59,969 nt of DNA from Acidomonas methanolica (GTDB lineage: Bacteria; Pseudomonadota; Alphaproteobacteria; Acetobacterales; Acetobacteraceae), in NCBI RefSeq assembly GCF_004346035.1, contig NZ_SLZN01000018.1, positions 1 to 59,969 on the forward strand, written 5' to 3'. The position numbers and the translations under genes are program-made. The notes beneath the pieces are model-generated. The model was not told the origin of the DNA, searched no databases, and saw nothing but the letters and a program-made list of their open reading frames with translations. Shown one piece after another: positions 53,258 through 59,969 of this stretch; position 1 is the stretch's first letter; each line of letters opens with the position of its first letter.

Positions 53258-54385
53258 ATGGCTGGCACGATAATCCCGGTGACGATGCCGAAATTCGGTC
53301 TGGCCATGACCGAGGGCAAGATCGCCGGCTGGCTGGCGCATCCCGGAGACGACATTTCCGCAGGCGCGGAACTGGCCGAGATCGAGACGACGAAAATCAC
53401 CAATGTCTATGAAAGTCCCGCGAGCGGCATTCTTCGCCGTCAGGTCGCGTCGGAAGGGGAAACGCTGCCTGTGGGCGCGCTGATCGGCGTGTTGGCGGAA
53501 GGCGAGGTGACGGATGACGAAATCGATTCATTCGTCACGACATTCCAGAGCGAGATGGCGACAACCGGGAACGACGACAAGGCCGACGGCGCCGTCATGC
53601 CGGAAATCGTCACGGTGGGGTCGCGCCGCATCCGTGTCCAGGACGCGGGGAAGGGGGCTGACGGCGCGCCGCTGCTCCTCATCCACGGGTTCGGCGGCGA
53701 TCTGACCAACTGGATGATGACCCAGGGAGGTCTGGCCGGTCAGGTTCGCGTGATTTCCTTCGATCTTCCGGGGCATGGGGAATCGACGAAAGATGTCGGG
53801 GATGGGTCGCCCGCGACGCTCGCCGCGATCACGAACGACCTGCTCGACACGCTCGGACTCGCGCGCGTGCATGTCGCGGGTCATTCTTTGGGCGGCGCGG
53901 TGGCGCTCGAACTCGCGAAGATCGCGCCATCCCGCGTGGCGTCGCTGACTCTCGTGGCGCCGGCGGGGCTGGGAGACACCATCAATGAGGCGTTCATCGA
54001 CGGGTTCATCAACGCCGACCGGCGCAAGACGCTGGAGCCGGTATTGCAGATGCTCGTGCATGACAAGGCCCTGATCTCGCGCCAGATGGTCGATGGAATC
54101 ATCCGCTTCAAGCGCCTCGACGGCGCGATGGCGGCGCTGAACGCCATAGCCCGCGCCAGTTTCGAAAACGGGCGCCAGAAGGAAAATCTGCGCGGCGTTC
54201 TGGAGCGGTTCGACGGGCGGGTTTCGGTGATCTGGGGGGCCGAGGATGAAATCCTGCCTGTCAGCGGTGCGGAGGGACTGCCGGCGAAGGTGGCCGTCCA
54301 TGTGCTGCCCGACACCGGACACATGCCGCAGCTCGAGCGCAGCGCGGAGGTCAACGACCTGTTGACGGCGACCATCTCCGCCTGA
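53258..54385 (+). CDS. acoC: acetoin dehydrogenase E2 (lipoyl domain plus alpha/beta hydrolase)
   Basis: 375 aa with two parts: an N-terminal lipoyl domain (residues 1-80, lipoylated Lys46 in ETTKITN) and a C-terminal alpha/beta-hydrolase fold (from about 125) with nucleophile Ser210 in GHSLGGAVAL, Asp in GAEDEILP and His in DTGHMPQ. As in Cupriavidus AcoC, the classical acyltransferase HxxxDG motif and the E3-binding domain are missing; the hydrolase-fold domain takes over acetyl transfer. No dihydrolipoamide dehydrogenase gene follows, so E3 must come from elsewhere in the genome. Confidence 0.93.
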   Translation: MAGTIIPVTMPKFGLAMTEGKIAGWLAHPGDDISAGAELAEIETTKITNVYESPASGILRRQVASEGETLPVGALIGVLAEGEVTDDEIDSFVTTFQSEMATTGNDDKADGAVMPEIVTVGSRRIRVQDAGKGADGAPLLLIHGFGGDLTNWMMTQGGLAGQVRVISFDLPGHGESTKDVGDGSPATLAAITNDLLDTLGLARVHVAGHSLGGAVALELAKIAPSRVASLTLVAPAGLGDTINEAFIDGFINADRRKTLEPVLQMLVHDKALISRQMVDGIIRFKRLDGAMAALNAIARASFENGRQKENLRGVLERFDGRVSVIWGAEDEILPVSGAEGLPAKVAVHVLPDTGHMPQLERSAEVNDLLTATISA

Positions 54386-54453
54386 TCCCCGGAGACCTCG
54401 ACGAGCCGGCACGCCTCAATCGAGGATGTCAGCCGGACAGGATCATGCAGGCC

Positions 54454-55245
54454 TCATGTATGATCCGCGAGGCGATGCCGTCGCTTCACTTCTGTCCAGA
54501 GGCTTTCCAGCGTGGAGAGGTCCTGCTCCTGGAGCGCCTCGCCGCGCGCGGCGAGGATCGCTTCCATATCGTTGAAGCGTCGGGTGAATTTCGCGTTGGC
54601 GCGGCGCAGGCAGGCTTCGGGGTCGAGGTCGAGCTTGCGGGCGAGGGTGGCGACGGTGAAGAGCACGTCGCCGATCTCGTCCTCCAGCCGGTCGCGGTCG
54701 CCTTCCGGCAACTCCGCGCGGACCTCGCCGATTTCTTCCTCGATCTTCTCCAGCACGCCTTCGGGTTCGTCCCAATCGAACCCCGCCCGCGCGGCGCGGG
54801 CGCCGAGCTTGGCGGCATGGAGCAGGGCGGGAAGGCCGCCCGCGATCCCGCCGAGAATGCCGTGCTCCGCCTTCTCCGCGCGCTCGGCGGCCTTGGCCGC
54901 TTCCCACGCGCCGGGAGCCGAGGCGGCTCCTCCGAAAACATGCGGGTGGCGATGCACCATCTTGTCGGCGATCGCGCGGGCGACGGCGGCGAAATCGAAG
55001 CGGTTCTCCTCCTCGGCGATCCGCGCCTGATAGACGACCTGCAACAGCAGGTCGCCGAGTTCGCCGGGCAGGGCGGACCAGTCCTCCCGGTTTACGGCGT
55101 CCATCACCTCATAGGCTTCTTCGATCGCGTAAGGGGCGATGGTGGCATGGGTCTGCACCCGGTCCCAGGGGCAGCCGTTTTCCGGATCGCGCAGCCGGGC
55201 CATGATGGCCAGAAGACGCCCGATTTCCTGTTCCGCCGCGCTCAT
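54454..55245 (-). CDS. mazG: nucleoside triphosphate pyrophosphohydrolase MazG
   Basis: Hydrolyses (d)NTPs to monophosphates and pyrophosphate, 263 aa with two MazG domains. The first has CPWDRVQTHATIAPYAIEEA and GELGDLLLQVVYQARIAEEE. The second has EKIEEEIGEVRAELPEGD and EDEIGDVLFTVATLARKLDL. Glu and Asp in these helices bind magnesium. The ATG at 55245 overlaps the stop of the upstream permease. Convergent with acoC (68 bases). Confidence 0.95.
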   Translation of the reverse strand: MSAAEQEIGRLLAIMARLRDPENGCPWDRVQTHATIAPYAIEEAYEVMDAVNREDWSALPGELGDLLLQVVYQARIAEEENRFDFAAVARAIADKMVHRHPHVFGGAASAPGAWEAAKAAERAEKAEHGILGGIAGGLPALLHAAKLGARAARAGFDWDEPEGVLEKIEEEIGEVRAELPEGDRDRLEDEIGDVLFTVATLARKLDLDPEACLRRANAKFTRRFNDMEAILAARGEALQEQDLSTLESLWTEVKRRHRLADHT

Positions 55246-56663
55246 GCGCCCGTCCTCCGCCCCGAACTTTGGCCCGTTCGGCGTTTCATCGCATAGATCA
55301 GCGAAAGAACGGCCACGCTGCCGATGCTCGACAGCACGGTCCCTCGTTGATCCGGCTGAATCAGCATGGCGAGCATCACCATGGCCATGCCTCCCAGCAT
55401 CAGCATGTTGAGACCACGTCCCAGGGGCAGCGTAAAGACCGGGTCGTCCGGCTGTTCGCCGCGCATCGCCCAATGGGCGGACACGATGAGCCCGTAGACG
55501 ACGAGGATCACCGCGCCGGTCGCGCTGATGAAGAAGGCGAAGATCACGCCGGGGGAGAGGATGGAGCAGAAGGCGACGAAGAGTCCGATGAGGCTCGATG
55601 CCAGCACGGCGCGCTGCGGCACGGCATGACGGCTCAGATGGCGGAAGGCATCCGGCGCGTCCCCTTTCTCCGCAAGGCCGTACAGCGTGCGGGAGGTGAT
55701 GTAGATGCTGGAGTTGAGGCAGGAGAGAACCGCCGAGAACACCACGATTTGCAGTGCCATTGACGCGCCGGGAATGCCGAGGGCCTGCATCACCGTCACG
55801 AAGGGGGAGTGGCCCGGCACGATGCTGGTCCAGGGCACGAGGCAGAGGATCACGCCCACCGACACGAGACAGAACAGCGTCAGGCGGAGCCCGATCCGCC
55901 GTGTCACCTTGCCGAGATTCTCCCGCGCGTTTTCCGATTCGGCGGCGGCGACGGTCGCCGCCTCGGAGCCGATCATGGAGAACAATACGGTGGGGATCGT
56001 CGCGACGACCGCGGCGAGGCCGTTCGGCATGGGGCCGTTCCCGGCCATGATGTTGGCCAGGGGCGAAATTTTCGGGCCGACGAGATGCAGGAGCGCCGCC
56101 GCGCCGAGAGCGGCGAAGGCGATGATGCAGGACACCTTGATGAAGGAGAGCCAGAACTCGCACTCGCCGAAGAGATCGACCGAGACGGCGTTGACGATGT
56201 TCACCGCCACGATCAGCAGGGGCGCGAGCATCCAGACCGGCAGGCCGGACCAGCCGTTGAGGATGATCGCGCCGCCGATCGCCTCCGCCCCGATCGTCAC
56301 CACCCAGAACAGCCAGTAGAGCCAGCCCGCGAGAAACCCCGCGCCCGGTCCGTGCGCGGTGCGGATGCAGTCCACGAACGTGCCGATGCCGGGGCGGAAG
56401 AGCAGCATCTCCCCCAGCATCCGCATGACGATGACGACCATCAGTCCGGTGACGACATAGGTGGCGAAGACGGCGGGACCGGCGTCGTGAATCGCAGCCG
56501 AACTGCCGACGAACAGCCCCGCGCCGATGGCGCCGCCCAGCGCGATCATGGCGATATGCCTGTCCTTCAGCTTGCCGCCCGCGATCAGGGGAGAGTCGGC
56601 GGCCGGATCGACGGTAGGCGGGCTCATGGCGGTGGACGCGGGAATGGTGTAATTCTGTTGCAT
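55242..56663 (-). CDS. APC superfamily amino-acid permease (GabP/AnsP-like)
   Basis: Inner-membrane amino-acid:proton symporter of 473 aa, twelve helices. The substrate-binding start of helix 1 is [20 protein letters not shown] and helix 6 contains [19 protein letters not shown], typical of the AAT family (GABA, asparagine, aromatic amino acids). The soluble start runs to [11 protein letters not shown]. The ATG at 56663 gives a normal length; ATG 56627 is an alternative. Substrate not predictable. Its stop overlaps mazG (ATGA), which is probably positional coupling. Confidence 0.9.
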   Translation of the reverse strand: MQQNYTIPASTAMSPPTVDPAADSPLIAGGKLKDRHIAMIALGGAIGAGLFVGSSAAIHDAGPAVFATYVVTGLMVVIVMRMLGEMLLFRPGIGTFVDCIRTAHGPGAGFLAGWLYWLFWVVTIGAEAIGGAIILNGWSGLPVWMLAPLLIVAVNIVNAVSVDLFGECEFWLSFIKVSCIIAFAALGAAALLHLVGPKISPLANIMAGNGPMPNGLAAVVATIPTVLFSMIGSEAATVAAAESENARENLGKVTRRIGLRLTLFCLVSVGVILCLVPWTSIVPGHSPFVTVMQALGIPGASMALQIVVFSAVLSCLNSSIYITSRTLYGLAEKGDAPDAFRHLSRHAVPQRAVLASSLIGLFVAFCSILSPGVIFAFFISATGAVILVVYGLIVSAHWAMRGEQPDDPVFTLPLGRGLNMLMLGGMAMVMLAMLIQPDQRGTVLSSIGSVAVLSLIYAMKRRTGQSSGRRTGA

Positions 56664-56748
56664 GGCAGGGGATGAGACACCCATCCGCCCGATCCGTCCA
56701 GAACGGACGTTTGCCGTCATGGAACGTTTACCTGAGGAAACGATCAGA

Positions 56749-57660
56749 ATGTCCGGTCCTGTGCCCCGCATTTTCATCGACGGCGAGGCCGGGACGACCG
56801 GCCTCGGGATTCGCGAGCGCCTGCGCCCCATGCCGGTCGAACTGCTGTCCATCGACCCCGCGCGCCGAAAGGACCCCGAGGCGCGCCGGGCGATGATGCG
56901 GGATGCGGATCTGGTGATTCTCTGCCTGCCGGACGACGCGGCGCGCGAGGCGGTCGCCCTGGCGGCCGATCTGCCGCAGACCCGGATTCTCGACGCCTCG
57001 ACCGCGCATCGCGTCGCCGAGGGGTGGGAATACGGCCTGCCGGAACTGGACGCCGATGCGCCCGCCCGCATCGCCGCCGCCCGGCATGTCGCGAATCCGG
57101 GATGCTACCCCACCGGGGCGATCGCCCTGCTGCGTCCCCTGATCTCCGCCGGGCTGATCCCGGCCGACCATCCTGTCTCCATCAACGCGGTCAGCGGCTA
57201 TAGCGGCGGCGGGAAAAGCGAGATCGAGGCGCATGAGACGCGGGGCGGTCCGGCTTTCGAACTGTACGGTCTGACGCTGGCGCACAAGCATGTGCCGGAA
57301 ATCCAGCTTTATTCCGGGTTGTCTCGCCGTCCGCTCTTCGTACCGTCCAGCGGTCATTTCGCGCAAGGGATGATCGTCTCCATCCCGCTGCATCTGGACA
57401 TGCTGCCTGCCCGGCCAAGGCGTGGCGACATCGAGCAGGTGCTGCGCGCCGCCTATGCCGGAAGCCGTGTCGTGACGGTCGAAAGCGCCGATCAAATGCG
57501 TCTCGACGCCGAGGCGCTGGCCGATACCGACCGGATGGAACTGCGTGTGCACGGCAACGACGCGGCGCCGCATGTGCTGCTGACGGCCCGGCTGGACAAT
57601 CTCGGCAAGGGCGCGTCCGGGGCCGCGATCCAGAATGCGCGGCTGATGCTGGGGCTCTGA
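56749..57660 (+). CDS. argC: N-acetyl-gamma-glutamyl-phosphate reductase ArgC (type 2)
   Basis: NADPH-dependent reductase of arginine synthesis, 303 aa, the shorter type 2 form. It has [14 protein letters not shown] for NADP binding, the catalytic Cys119 in [28 protein letters not shown] and [13 protein letters not shown] with the general-base His. The ATG at 56749 starts the family N-terminus. Other arg genes are not adjacent. Convergent with epmB (20 bases). Confidence 0.95.
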   Translation: MSGPVPRIFIDGEAGTTGLGIRERLRPMPVELLSIDPARRKDPEARRAMMRDADLVILCLPDDAAREAVALAADLPQTRILDASTAHRVAEGWEYGLPELDADAPARIAAARHVANPGCYPTGAIALLRPLISAGLIPADHPVSINAVSGYSGGGKSEIEAHETRGGPAFELYGLTLAHKHVPEIQLYSGLSRRPLFVPSSGHFAQGMIVSIPLHLDMLPARPRRGDIEQVLRAAYAGSRVVTVESADQMRLDAEALADTDRMELRVHGNDAAPHVLLTARLDNLGKGASGAAIQNARLMLGL

Positions 57661-57680
57661 CGGTCCGGGCGCCGGGACGT

Positions 57681-58748
57681 TTAGAGGACGTCCCCGCCGA
57701 GCGTGCGGCGGACGCCGTTCGGGTCCCGCACGCTGTCTCCGGCGGGGCCGATATAGTCCGGGCCGATCGGTACTTTCCCGTGGCCGCCGGGAATGTCGAG
57801 CACGTAGGTCGGCCAGGCGAGCCCCGTCACCCGCCCGCGCAGGGCTTCGAGCAGCGCGCGCCCCTCATGGATCGGCACATGGAAATGCGCCGTGCCGGGG
57901 GCGGGGTCGAGCTGGTGGAGGTAATAGGGTTTCACCCGCGCCGTGACCATCGCGCGCAGCAGCCCTTCCAGCGCGGGAACGCTGTCGTTCACGCCCCGCA
58001 GCAGCACGGACTGGCCGAGGACGGGGATGCCGCGCCGCTGGATCGCGCGCAGCGCCGCGCGGGCGGCCTCGCTGAATTCCCGCGCGTGATTGGCGTGGAC
58101 GACCATCCAGAAGGCGCGGTCGGTCTCCAGCGCGTCCAGCATCTCGGACGTCATCCGGTCCGGCGCCGCCATGGGCACGCGGCTATGCAGGCGGATGGTT
58201 TCGAGATGAGGGATGGCGGTCAGCGCGTCCATGATTCGGCGCAAGCGGCGCGGGCTGAGCATCAGCGGGTCGCCGCCGGTCAGGATCACCTCGCGAATGG
58301 CGGGGCGGGCGCGCAGCCAGTCGAAGGCCTGATTCAGATCGTCGTCGGAGAGCAGCCCGCCTTCGGGTCCGACGTGCTCGCGGCGGAAACAGAACCGGCA
58401 ATACAGGGGACAGATGAGAAGCGGCTTGAGCAGCGCGCGGTCCGCGTAACGATGCACGATGCCCGGAACGGGAGAGAGCGCGTCGTCGCCGATCGGGTCG
58501 ACGCGCTCATGCGGGGCGATGGTCAGTTCGGCGGGGGAGGGGATGACTTGCAGGCCGATGGGATCGTCCGGCGTTTCGATCAGGGAAAGAAAGGCGGGCG
58601 GAATGGCGGTGGCGTAGCGAGCGGCGACCTCGTCGAGCAGAGGACCATCCTCCGGCCGTACGAGCCCATGGGCGATGAGGTCGTCCCTATGCCGCAGGGG
58701 CGTGGCGCGGTCTCCGGCGGGAGATTGGGGGTTGACTGGCCTGTCCAT
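57681..58748 (-). CDS. epmB: EF-P beta-lysylation protein EpmB (lysine 2,3-aminomutase-like)
   Basis: Radical SAM/PLP enzyme forming (R)-beta-lysine for elongation factor P, 355 aa. The cluster motif is C113-PLY-C117-RF-C120, followed by EVILTGGDPLMLS. The PLP-binding region near the C-terminus includes YYLHQLDPAPGTAHF and DIPGGHGKVPIGP. ATG 58748 is preferred; an in-frame TTG at 58784 would add 12 residues. It is divergent from epmA by 50 bases, and the two act in one pathway. Confidence 0.93.
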   Translation of the reverse strand: MDRPVNPQSPAGDRATPLRHRDDLIAHGLVRPEDGPLLDEVAARYATAIPPAFLSLIETPDDPIGLQVIPSPAELTIAPHERVDPIGDDALSPVPGIVHRYADRALLKPLLICPLYCRFCFRREHVGPEGGLLSDDDLNQAFDWLRARPAIREVILTGGDPLMLSPRRLRRIMDALTAIPHLETIRLHSRVPMAAPDRMTSEMLDALETDRAFWMVVHANHAREFSEAARAALRAIQRRGIPVLGQSVLLRGVNDSVPALEGLLRAMVTARVKPYYLHQLDPAPGTAHFHVPIHEGRALLEALRGRVTGLAWPTYVLDIPGGHGKVPIGPDYIGPAGDSVRDPNGVRRTLGGDVL

Positions 58749-58798
58749 GGGCTGGCTGTACTGCACCCATGCGCCGTTTCGCAATGTGAGGCTTTCCG

Positions 58799-59794
58799 AT
58801 GACCGATTCGTCCTGGACCGGCGCGCCGCTGGGAGACCGTCTGCCGTTGCTGCATCGTCGCGCGGCGCTCCTGCGGGGCGTGCGCGGGTTCTTCGACGCG
58901 CGTGGCTATGTCGAGGTGGAGACGCCCTATGTGGTGCCGTCTCCCGGCGAGGAGGTGCATCTCCGCTGCTTTCGCACGGAACTCGAACGGCCCGACGGCG
59001 GAAAAGAGACGCGATTTCTGCATACCAGCCCCGAATTCGCCATGAAACGCATCGTCGCGGCGACCGGGCTGCGCGTGTTCCAGATGGCGCGTGTCTGGCG
59101 CAACGGCGAGGCGAGCGCGCTGCATGCGCCGGAATTCACCATGCTGGAATGGTATCGCCCCGGCGCGGGGCTGGCGGATCTGATGGATGAGACGGAAGCG
59201 CTGCTGCGTGCGCTTCTGCCGCCGAAGCTGGATCGGCGGGAGGGTGAACTGTCCATCGCCGCGCCGTTCGAGCGTCTGACCATGGCGGAGGCCTTCGCGC
59301 GTCATGTGGGCGTCGATCTGCTGGCGATCGGCGAGGACGCGGCTGCGCTGGCCGCCGCTTCCGGGACGCGGCTGCGCGCGGGAGAGACGTGGGAGGACCT
59401 GTTCTTCCGGCTGCTGCTCGAACGAATCGAACCACGGATCGGGCGGGACCGTCCCTGCTTCCTCACGCATTGGCCCAGCGCGCAGGCGGCATTGGCGCGG
59501 CGCGATCCGGCCGATCCGCGCGTGGCGCTGCGGTTCGAGCTCTATGCGGGCGGGATCGAGTTGGCCAATGCCTTCGAGGAACTCACCGATCCGGTCGAGC
59601 AGCGCGCGCGCTTCGAGGCGGATCGCGCCCGGCGCATGACGTTGCATCCGGATCAGAACTGGTCGCTGGATGAAGCGTTTCTGTCGGAACTCGGCGCCAT
59701 GCCGCCATGCAGCGGAATCGCGTTGGGTTTCGATCGGCTGGTGTTGCTGGCAGTTGGCGCGGCGCGGTTGAGTGACATAGTGTGGCTAAGTTAA
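58799..59794 (+). CDS. epmA: EF-P lysine ligase EpmA (PoxA/GenX)
   Basis: Class II lysyl-tRNA-synthetase paralogue that attaches beta-lysine to EF-P, 331 aa, with no anticodon-binding domain as expected. Motif 2 region FQMARVWRNGEASALHAPEF with TMLEWYRPG and motif 3 region GIALGFDRLVLLAVGA are clear, and LYAGGIELANAFEELTDPVE lines the lysine site. Efp itself is not in the window. Confidence 0.95.
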   Translation: MTDSSWTGAPLGDRLPLLHRRAALLRGVRGFFDARGYVEVETPYVVPSPGEEVHLRCFRTELERPDGGKETRFLHTSPEFAMKRIVAATGLRVFQMARVWRNGEASALHAPEFTMLEWYRPGAGLADLMDETEALLRALLPPKLDRREGELSIAAPFERLTMAEAFARHVGVDLLAIGEDAAALAAASGTRLRAGETWEDLFFRLLLERIEPRIGRDRPCFLTHWPSAQAALARRDPADPRVALRFELYAGGIELANAFEELTDPVEQRARFEADRARRMTLHPDQNWSLDEAFLSELGAMPPCSGIALGFDRLVLLAVGAARLSDIVWLS

Positions 59795-59845
59795 AGCAAA
59801 CGTAAATTGCAACGGTTTTAAGGGCGACGGGGCCAGGTGGAGCGT

Positions 59846-59923
59846 ATGAATGTGCAAAGTTTCCGACCGATCTTCGGTTCTTCCGCACTTTTCGTGATGA
59901 TGTTTTTTGATTATGCGGGCTGA
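59846..59923 (+). CDS. possible 25-aa peptide gene near the right edge
   Basis: GGTGGAG lies 5 bases before an ATG that opens a 25-codon frame (MNVQSFRPIFGSSALFVMMF, then FDYAG) ending at TGA. It is weakly hydrophobic. It could be a leader peptide or a small membrane peptide of a gene beyond the edge, or chance. The rest of 59795-59969 shows only a short stem (ACCGA-TCT-TCGGT) and nothing else recognisable. Confidence 0.25.
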   Translation: MNVQSFRPIFGSSALFVMMFFDYAG

Positions 59924-59969
59924 AGGACACGCGCCCTGAGGAGTTCGAAGCCTGCTCTTCCGAACATGG

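Overview
The window reads as chromosome of a motile, high-GC member of the Acetobacteraceae (acetic acid bacteria). The main reasons are a membrane-bound PQQ-dependent glucose dehydrogenase, a pqqBCDE cluster, an acetoin-dehydrogenase operon, alphaproteobacterial-style metal control (Zur) and several TonB-dependent receptors. Genus and species cannot be named from sequence alone. Coding density is high. Many neighbouring genes overlap by 1-4 bases (ATGA, TGATG, GTGA), so most of the window is short translationally coupled operons. No phage, transposase, integrase or CRISPR array was seen.

Layout. 1-2 kb: ABC polysaccharide exporter (permease and ATPase), then tRNA-Asp on the minus strand. 2.4-5.6 kb: ssb, an exported 18-residue-repeat beta-helix-like protein behind a near-perfect sigma-54 promoter, the AMPylase SelO and a small exported protein. 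5.7-11 kb: a large TonB receptor broken by one in-frame TGA, then an S9 peptidase. 11-14.5 kb: DedA, SDR and a small conserved protein, facing a MATE exporter. 14.7-18.6 kb: flgE-flgK-flgL. 18.6-21.6 kb: pqqB-C-D-E on the minus strand with no pqqA in front. 21.9-24.8 kb: znuABC diverging from zur across a Zur-like palindrome. 25-31 kb: a class 3 (Rhizobium etli type) asparaginase, hrpB and a DsbD/ScsB thiol reductase. 31.2-33.7 kb: a three-gene periplasmic amine/amino-acid oxidation operon (Tat-exported flavoprotein, cytochrome c, exported RidA). 34-39 kb: a cobalamin riboswitch and btuB-F-C-D. 39-43.8 kb: FUSC transporter, guanine deaminase and mntH. 44-46.2 kb: ycjX-ycjF. 46.3-49.7 kb: glucose dehydrogenase gcd with an outer-membrane protein gene behind it. 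50-54.4 kb: an AcoR-like regulator without an AAA+ domain, divergent from acoABC. 54.4-59.8 kb: mazG, an amino-acid permease, argC, and the divergent EF-P modification pair epmB/epmA.

The genes fit incomplete periplasmic oxidation. PqqBCDE supply the cofactor for Gcd. The flavoprotein/cytochrome c pair at 31-33 kb looks like a second periplasmic dehydrogenase feeding electrons to the respiratory chain, with RidA clearing its reactive imine product. Cobalamin, zinc and manganese uptake each have a dedicated system.

The most interesting items are the flavoprotein-cytochrome c-RidA operon, the sigma-54-driven repeat protein, the TGA-interrupted TonB receptor, and the pqq cluster lacking pqqA. 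Starts were chosen from ribosome-binding sites, gene overlaps and known family N-termini; doubtful ones are marked.
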